A DNA stretch of 39,275 nt from DATDUW01 sp035290185 (GTDB taxonomy: Bacteria > Patescibacteriota > Patescibacteriia > UBA9934 > GWF2-40-263): NCBI GenBank assembly GCA_035290185.1, contig DATDUW010000033.1, positions 1 through 39,275 of the forward strand, written 5' to 3'. The notes below the pieces were generated by a model. That model made no database searches. It was not told the origin of the DNA and saw only the letters and a list, made by a program, of their open reading frames with translations. The translations under genes were made by a program, and so were the position numbers. How positions within the stretch are numbered: position 1 is the first letter of the stretch; every line of letters begins with the position of its first letter. This document shows, one piece after another, positions 28,400 through 36,300 of the stretch.

Positions 28400-30322
28400 A
28401 TGGAGCCAACATTTTTGACGCTTTTTTCCATGCGTCCGACTCGGCGTTCTCCGTCCATTTTTCTTTTGTCATTTGTTCGAGCGATCGAGAGGTTTGCCGG
28501 AGCTTTTTTCTTTTTTTTCTTTTTTCCCCTTGCCACGCTGGCTCAGACGGATGCATTAAAAACAGCGGACATGGCAAGCGTCGGAGAGGCGCTGGGAGCG
28601 ACGTCGCAAACGCTTCCCATTCTGATTGCCCGCGGCATTCGGGCGGTCTTGAGCGTTCTTGGTATTGTAACCGTCTGTATTGTCCTTTACGCTGGCTATC
28701 TCTATTTTGAATCAAAAGGAGATCCTGCGAAGACGGACAAAGCAAAGAAAATTTTAAAGAGCTCGGCAGTAGGGCTCCTTCTTATTTTTCTTTCCTTTAC
28801 CTTGACAACGTTCATTCTGAATGCCCTCCTGCGTGCCGTTGGATTGGGAAACGTTCAAACAACGTCGGCTCAGCACTATACCGAACCACTGTCCGGGTCA
28901 CTAGGATCCGGGATCGTTCAGGACCACTATCCAGCGCGCAACGCCATCAGTGTTCCACGTAATGTGAAGATCCTGGTGACGTTCAAGGAACCTATGGATC
29001 CGGCTTCTTTTATCCAGGAAGCCGACGGCAGCGCGTATGATGGAACTGCAGACACGCCGGATTCCTTGCGGACGGAAAACATTCGTCTCTATGAAACGGA
29101 ACGATTGACCGAAGAAAAGAATCCGGAGGACGTTGCTTTAGAAAGTGGCGCCGTACGTGTCACCTTTACGTCGGATCTGCGGACGTTTGTCTTTGACCCG
29201 GTCGACCTATTGGGAAATGCGACGGAAGATGTTAATTATGCCGTCAAACTTGAACCAACGCTCTTAAAGGCGGATGGGAACGCCGCGTTTGTTGGCGCCT
29301 ATGCGGAAGGATATGAATGGACCTTCGAAGTTTCCACCGAAGTGGATCTCACACCACCACAAGTTGTTTCTGTGCTCCCCGCAGCTGCCGGAGAAGGCGA
29401 TCCATACGAACGCAACAGCGTGGTACAAATGACGTTCAACGAGGCTATGGATCCAGTAACAGTTAGTGGAAAGTACGACCCCGATCTCTCCGAAGGGAAA
29501 GACTTTACAAGGATCGAGGTGGTCGCGGGGAAGAACGGAAATACTGCCGGGACGTTTTCTCTGAGTAACGGATATCGAACCGTCGAATTTATTTCCGATG
29601 ATGCTTGTAGCAAGGATCCCTGCGGGAATACGATTTATTGTCTGCCGTCTTCCTCGGCCATTCAGGTGAAGGCCCATGCGGCCACGCTTGGTGCGGAGCC
29701 GCCACAGGCTTCGGTTGCAGCAGGTCTTCCCGATGGGTTGGTAGATGCATGCGGAAATTCTTTGGACGGAAACAAAGATGGGATAGCCCAAGGTCCTGGG
29801 GAGGCACCGACAGGGGATGACGTCAGCTGGTCTTTTTGGACGAACACAAAGATTAACGATACCGTTCCGGCGATTCTTTCCCTCTCTCCCTCTCTTCAGG
29901 AAGAAAACGTCGGTTTGGAAAAGGATGTTTCCTTCCTTTTCAGCCTTCCGATGCAATCGTCGACGCTAAATAGTCAGACTGTTCGTCTCGTTCCCAACCA
30001 GGATCAGGAATTTTGGTTCCGGGTGGAACAGACAACGCAGGAGCAGGCCGTTGGTGACACATCAGGAATGTTTACGACGGCCAAGATCAAGCATGCGCCG
30101 TTTTGGGAGAGTTTTGAGGGAGAAAAAACTTTTTACTATTACTATCCGGCGGTGACAAACGGGGTAAAAAGCCTTTGGCAGATTTGTCTGTATCCTTCCT
30201 ATGGTCCGTCCGTGAATGCCAGTGTCCCGGATTGTGCACAAGAGGGAAAGCCGTATTGTTGCGAGGGGTTAGCCTCAGCTGTTCCTTGTGTGACAAGGGA
30301 AGGAAATCCGGTTGTAAAATAG
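28400..30322 (+). CDS. Surface protein: signal peptide, VirB2/TrbC-like hairpin, Ig-like (Big_5-type) domains
   Basis: The protein has 640 residues (630 if ATG 28430 is used). A signal peptide (about 17-49) contains seven Phe in a row (36-42) and ends ATLAQT. Helix 1 (73-103, LPILIARGIRAVLSVLGIV) and helix 2 (122-145, GLLLIFLSFTLTTFILNALL) flank a Lys-rich loop (KTDKAKKILK). This is the plan of VirB2/TrbC pilins and closely parallels the next gene. The rest looks exported, with at least three Ig-like domains marked by VTFKEPMDPASF, MTFNEAMDPVTV and FLFSLPMQSSTL. The C-terminus has seven or so cysteines near its end (CLYPSYG, CCEGLAS). Role unknown; surface adhesion or envelope structure is inferred. 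Confidence 0.75.
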   Translation: MEPTFLTLFSMRPTRRSPSIFLLSFVRAIERFAGAFFFFFFFPLATLAQTDALKTADMASVGEALGATSQTLPILIARGIRAVLSVLGIVTVCIVLYAGYLYFESKGDPAKTDKAKKILKSSAVGLLLIFLSFTLTTFILNALLRAVGLGNVQTTSAQHYTEPLSGSLGSGIVQDHYPARNAISVPRNVKILVTFKEPMDPASFIQEADGSAYDGTADTPDSLRTENIRLYETERLTEEKNPEDVALESGAVRVTFTSDLRTFVFDPVDLLGNATEDVNYAVKLEPTLLKADGNAAFVGAYAEGYEWTFEVSTEVDLTPPQVVSVLPAAAGEGDPYERNSVVQMTFNEAMDPVTVSGKYDPDLSEGKDFTRIEVVAGKNGNTAGTFSLSNGYRTVEFISDDACSKDPCGNTIYCLPSSSAIQVKAHAATLGAEPPQASVAAGLPDGLVDACGNSLDGNKDGIAQGPGEAPTGDDVSWSFWTNTKINDTVPAILSLSPSLQEENVGLEKDVSFLFSLPMQSSTLNSQTVRLVPNQDQEFWFRVEQTTQEQAVGDTSGMFTTAKIKHAPFWESFEGEKTFYYYYPAVTNGVKSLWQICLYPSYGPSVNASVPDCAQEGKPYCCEGLASAVPCVTREGNPVVK

Positions 30323-30332
30323 CGTTTTTCGT

Positions 30333-33300
30333 GTGAGAAAAATCCATTTTTCTTTGCGAACGTTTGGATCTGCTGCCTTTGTGGCAGGGAGTTTTTTCTT
30401 TGTCGTTTTGCCTGTTTTGGCCCAGACAGTCCAATCAGATCAAACTTTCGGTGGGTCATCTCCTGAGGGTTTTGCACAGGCTGCGGGTTTGGCAACGGGA
30501 AGTCTGCCCTTGGTTATCGCTTCGATCATCCGTGCGTTTCTCGGCATTCTTGGTTTGGTTGCTGTGCTTTTTGTTTTGTATGGGGGGTGGCTGTGGATGC
30601 TATCGCACGGGGAAGAGGGAAAAATAAAAAAAGCCAAGGCCGTTCTCACGAATGCCCTTATCGGCATGGTTATTCTTTTTTCGTCTTTTGCGATTTCCCA
30701 GTTTGTTTTGAGTCGGCTTCTGTCGGCCATGGGGACAGGATCTTCCACCTCTTCCTCACAGGAGGGGATGGGGGACGTCCAAGAAGACGTCTCAAAAAAG
30801 TTCGTTTTGACGTCGGTAAATACGGGGTGTGCCGCGTTGATTCGGAATGTGGAGTTGCAGTTTGTTTTCAGCAAGAGCATTTCTGAGGCAACCGTTACGG
30901 AAAAGGGGGGAATCGTGGTCCGAGCCAAGGACGGCAATTCCGTCGAGGGGACGTTCCATATCGCTGGTTCCCGTGCGACGTTTACGCCTTCCACGACCTG
31001 TGAGACAACGTCAGGATCCTCGGTTTCCTGTTTCGCGGCGAAGACAGACTATGAAATTCGACTAGACGCTTCTGTTCTTAAGAGTGCGTCTGGGTTGGCG
31101 CTGGAGTGTTCCGATACTTATCCCTGTTCTTTTGCTTTTACGACCGGTGAGGCGATTGATCACGAGCCGCCCTCTTTGGAGATGAGGGATCCAGATGATG
31201 GAGACTCAGCTTACGCTCCCCTTGTGGAAGGGCTCCAAGTGTTCAGCTCTGATGATTCCGGTGTTTCTTCCGTTCGTTTTTCCGTTGACGGTGAGACGGT
31301 CTCCTCTGTTGGTCTGGAGGCGAGTTCCGTCGGGACCCTTGCTCAGGAGAATTATTTTGACAGCGTTTGGAATACGGAGGGGTATGCGACCAATGCCTCC
31401 TATGAGATTACGGCCGTGGGATCCGATTGTGCAGGGCTAGAGGATGCCGCTCCCTCCGTGACAGTTTTTTTACGTCCTCCCAATTGTTCCAACGGCGTTC
31501 AGGATTCGACGGACCCGTATTTTGAAGAGGGTACGGATTGTGGAGGGGATAAAAAGAGCGATTATTACTGCGGCTCCTGCGATGGACAAATTTGTACCGA
31601 GAATGCGGAATGTTCTTCAGGAAAGTGCGAAGATGGCATTTGCGTTTCTTCCGTAGAGATTCAGGAAGTCTCGCCCGGGGATGGCGCTCCGGGAAATCTC
31701 GTGACGATTTCGGGAGACGGTTTTGGATCGGATGGAGGCTCCGTGACCTTTATGGGGGATCCAGAAACAACAGATGATGATAAGACCGTTGGACCCTACA
31801 CGGAGTGTTCCGGAACATGGGCAGATCGCCAGGTCGTGATTCAAATCCCGGAGGAAGCCGTAAGCGGCCCGGTGGAGGTGACTAACACCGCTGGTGCCCA
31901 GGATCGAACAGATGACGACAATGGTCCAGTCATGAGCGACTTTGACGTAAACACCACCAAACGGCCTGGTCTGTGTGCCCTTGAACCCGCGTCTGGACAA
32001 ACTCAAGATCGCTTAAAAGTTTTTGGAAACAACTTTGGGAGTTCTTTTCGCTCCTCACTCTTTTATTTCGGTTCGACCAAGGCTTCAAGTTATCCAAATT
32101 GGGGCGACACAGCTTTTGAGACGGTTGTGCCCTCGCTGGAAGAAGGAAGATATTTTACGCAGGTTTTCGTAGGCGAAGGGGAGGACCGGGAGGGATCAAA
32201 TAAACTTTCTTTTACTGTTTTTGCTTCTTCCACCTCTGGGACCGAGGCCCCCGTGATTACGTCCATTGATACGGGTGTGCGCCGGTGTTCGGATTCTGGG
32301 GATCTTTGTGTGTCCTCTGCTGATTGTTCTGCCGAAGCCTCTTGTGACCTTGACCCTAACGCTGCTCCCATCGGGCAGTATGTGACGATTTATGGACGTG
32401 GATTCGGAGAAACCGTTGGGACGGTCTATTTTGGCGATCAGACAACTGGTTTGAATGCCTTGGGGGATATCGCGTTTCCCGAGGCCTGTCAGGAGGCTTT
32501 TTGGAAGGAAAACGTGGTGCTGGTAAAGGTCCCGAAGGTTTATGTGTCTCAAGATACCAAGCTTGTGCCCGGACCCTATACCCTTTGGATCACCCGGGGC
32601 TCGGATGGTAGGGTTTCGGAACCAGTCGATTTTGAGATGATCGAGGGTTCGGCCGGACCGAATCTCTGTCGTCTTTCGCCCTCTTCTGGACCTCCGGGGA
32701 CAGACGTAACGTTATTTGGCGAAGGGTTTGAAACCAAGAGCGGAGAAGTGACATTTTTTGATGGTCAAACGATTTTTCAACCAGGCCATTGGACGGATGA
32801 AGAGATCGCTGGGACGACCGAGAAGCCGCTTCAGGTCCCAGAAAAGGCAGAGACAGGATCGATTTTTGTGAAAACGATTGATGGATTTTCTAACACGCTT
32901 CCCTTCGAGGTCGGGCAATGTGGGGAGGATTTTTCCTGTGGGAGCGGGGAAGAATGTTGTGCTGATGGTGCCTGTCGTGAGGAGGGGGCGTGTGCGGAAT
33001 CAGCGCCTGTTTCCCACTATGCCTATTGGTTTTCAACAGACGACATTCCAGATGCACCGTCCGTATGGGTCGGCTGTACCGCAGAGTCCGTTTCCCCAAC
33101 ACCGTGGGAATCCTGGGAAGGGGGAGATCGGGTCTGTTTGAATGCGTCCCTCAGTGCTTCTTTTACAACAGCCATGGATCCGTTTTTCTTTACGTCACAG
33201 ACGGTCCAAGTAAAAAAATGTTTGGAGACAACCTGTGGACGTTTAGAAGATATTTCCGTTCAAGATCAGGATATCAGCGCGTTTCAGACCGGATTTTTTT

Positions 33301-36300
33301 GGGCGCCTCCTGACGGTTGGGAGGAAGGGAAGACCTATCGGGTGACGCTTAAGGGAGGAGACGATGGCATCCGAAGCTCGGAAGGTCTTCCCATGGAAAC
33401 GGATTTTACCTGGGGCTTTACGACGGCCCAAGATGGGGCGACGTGTACGGTCGGCAGCATTTTGCTTTCCCCTTCCGAATACACAGCAACGGAAAAGGAT
33501 GTGGCCGTTACTTTCGGGGCCGCACCTTTGGCTGAAAAAAATCAGTGTGTTTTGCTTAACTGTACTCAGTATGAGTGGTCTTTTGCTTCAAGCGATGCTG
33601 TAAAAGCGCCTTTGGATTCCAAACAACCATCCGCCTGTTCCACGAATGCTCTTCCGAAACAAGAAACCCCCCCAGGCCCTCCGGTGGAGATTTCTGCAGC
33701 TTTGAAAGCTTTGCCGAACGTTGATCCAGACGTAAGTAACCTGACGATTGATTTTACAGATCCGGACATTGTGGAGTATTGGCCCCGTTGCAAGACAGCC
33801 TGTTTGAATTCAGGGGTTGGCGCGAAATTTAACACGGCCATGAAAGATGCTTTTGATGGTTATGAGGCAAACGGGAAGCCGCTCGTTCGCCTTTTTACCT
33901 GTCAGGATCCGGCCTGCGCTGAGGACGAATTAGTCGAATTCCCTCTTGACGGGACGTCCTATAATACAGAAACGTTTACGCTGAATCTTTCTCACGCTTT
34001 AATGCTTTTTCAGGCCAATACTTCCTATCGCGTTATTCTCTCCGGAGAACTTGTTTCCCTGAGTGGCGTTCCGCTTTCCAAAGCGAAGTCTGATTTGGCG
34101 TACGGAAGTGACCTCTCCTGGACGTTCACAACAAAAGACAGTTCTTGCACGGTGGATCAAGTGGAAGTGGAACCCTCTCAGGCTCATGCCACTGCGGTCG
34201 GGGACCGTACTTCCTTTGAAGCCGTTCCCCTTAGTTCTCCTGATGAGTGTTCTGTCTCAGGACAACGATTGGAGGCCTCAGCCTTCTCGTGGGATCCGTG
34301 GACAGCCGTTGATCAAGACGATAAAAACAAGGATGCGGCCGTAGCTTCGCTGTTGTCCAGTGGTCAAATTTCCGCTTCCGGATCCTTGCCTGTAGGCTGT
34401 TCCAGTTCTTGTCTGCACACGGGTTCAACGACGCCGAGTGCTCTTTGTGGCGATGGAAAAATTCAAGAGGATTTTGGAGAAGATTGCGATGACGGAAACA
34501 CGAAAGATGGCGACGGGTGTTCGTCTATCTGTCTGCGTGAAGGAGGAAATTCCGTCGGAACTTGCGGAAATACGTCCCGAGAGTTCAATGAAAAAACGGG
34601 AGCCGGTGAGGACTGCGATGACGGAAACACGAAAGATGGCGACGGGTGTTCCGCGAAATGTTTAGCAGAAGGTGCTTCTTCCATTGGGCAAGATTGCGGA
34701 GATGGAAACGTTGCGGGAAGCGAACAGATCGGAGGGGAAGAATGCGATGAAGGGAAGGAAAATGCCATTCACAACTGTTCGTCCAATTGTTTGCATGAGG
34801 GATCTGTGAAGATTTCTTCTGTCGTGGCTATTTGTGGAAATGGAAAGATCGAAGCAGGTGAAGACTGCGACGATGCCACAACGAAGGACGGCGATGGGTG
34901 TTCCTCACAGTGTCTGCGCGAGGGCGATAATAGCATCGGAACATGCGGAAACAAGACCATGGAGCGAACAAGCGCGGGAGCCGGTGAGGACTGCGATGAC
35001 GGAAACACGAAAGACGGCGACGGGTGTTCTTCTGTTTGTCTTTTAGAAGGTTCGAGCTATTTCTACACGATCCCCTCTTTTTGTGGCAACGGTTCAACCG
35101 AAACGGGCGAGGAATGTGAAGCAACAAGAGTTGGAAACGGTTGGGCTCCTTACGCCGTGGCCGAGATCATGGCCGAAGCCCCAGCAGAAGTCTTGGCACA
35201 AGGGAACGGATCTGCTTCCTCCCTCATTTCTGCTAAGGAAAGTGAAACCGGAAAAATAGGATCTGGGACCTATACGCTTGCCTGTTCCTGTAATGCGGAT
35301 TCTTCCTGCGATGCGACCGGTCAAACGTATGGTTGCGGCGAAGGCGGTTGTTGTTACGCCCGCCCTGTCCTGACGGAGACGAGCGTTCGGGAAGAAATAA
35401 ACGTTTGTCGCAATGCGGCTGTCTGGGTTTCGTTTGATCAGGCCATGGATCAAAATTCATTTGTTCAGAAGGTGGAGGATACGATAACGAAACGTTCCCT
35501 TGCTCTTCAATTAATGACGGTTAACGGGAAGGCCATTGACGCTTCAACTTACGCGACCGACTGTCCCGCTTCCCATCAAAAAGCCGCTTGGAATGGCCAG
35601 GAGGGCCACTCAAGCACCTTTGCTCGGGCTTGGCATTGGATGGTGAGTCGTCTCTCCCATCTGTTCGGAGGAAGGGTTCGTGCTGCGGACGCGCCTTCTT
35701 GTTGGGTTCCCGTTACCTACGCTATTGAGAAAGAGGGAAGCGGATCCCAAGTAAATCTCCAGTATGCGGAAGCCTTGGTGGCAAACGGAACGTACCGTTT
35801 GGTCATTGCGGGAGAAGATGATCCATTGGACGGGACAACGGACGGCGTGGCGAACTTCGCCGGCGTTGGGTTGTTGGAAGGAAAAATAGTAACGTTTACG
35901 ACTGGAACGGAAATTTGCGCGTTGGAATACGTGGAGGTCAATGATACGACTTCTCCCGATGGATTTTTCTCCACCTTGGATGAAGCCCATGATCTTGCGG
36001 CAGCGTCCTTTACATTGAAAGGGGCCGAACCCGAAGAAATTCAACCCCTGTCCGGAGTGTACGATTGGAATTGGGCCTGGGCCTCGACCATCCCTGACAA
36101 TGGAACTTCCACCGACCCGACCAATGTCGTTGATGTTGCGGATGCTTCCACGGGTTTTACCGTCGCGACCGCCAAGGCGAACGGAAGCGAATCGGCCGTC
36201 GCGACCGCCACGGTAACAACAACGTCTGGCTCAGGAGCGTCCGTTTCAGGGACAAAATTTCTGCGGGCCAATCTGTGTGAACACCCTTGGCCGGATCCTG

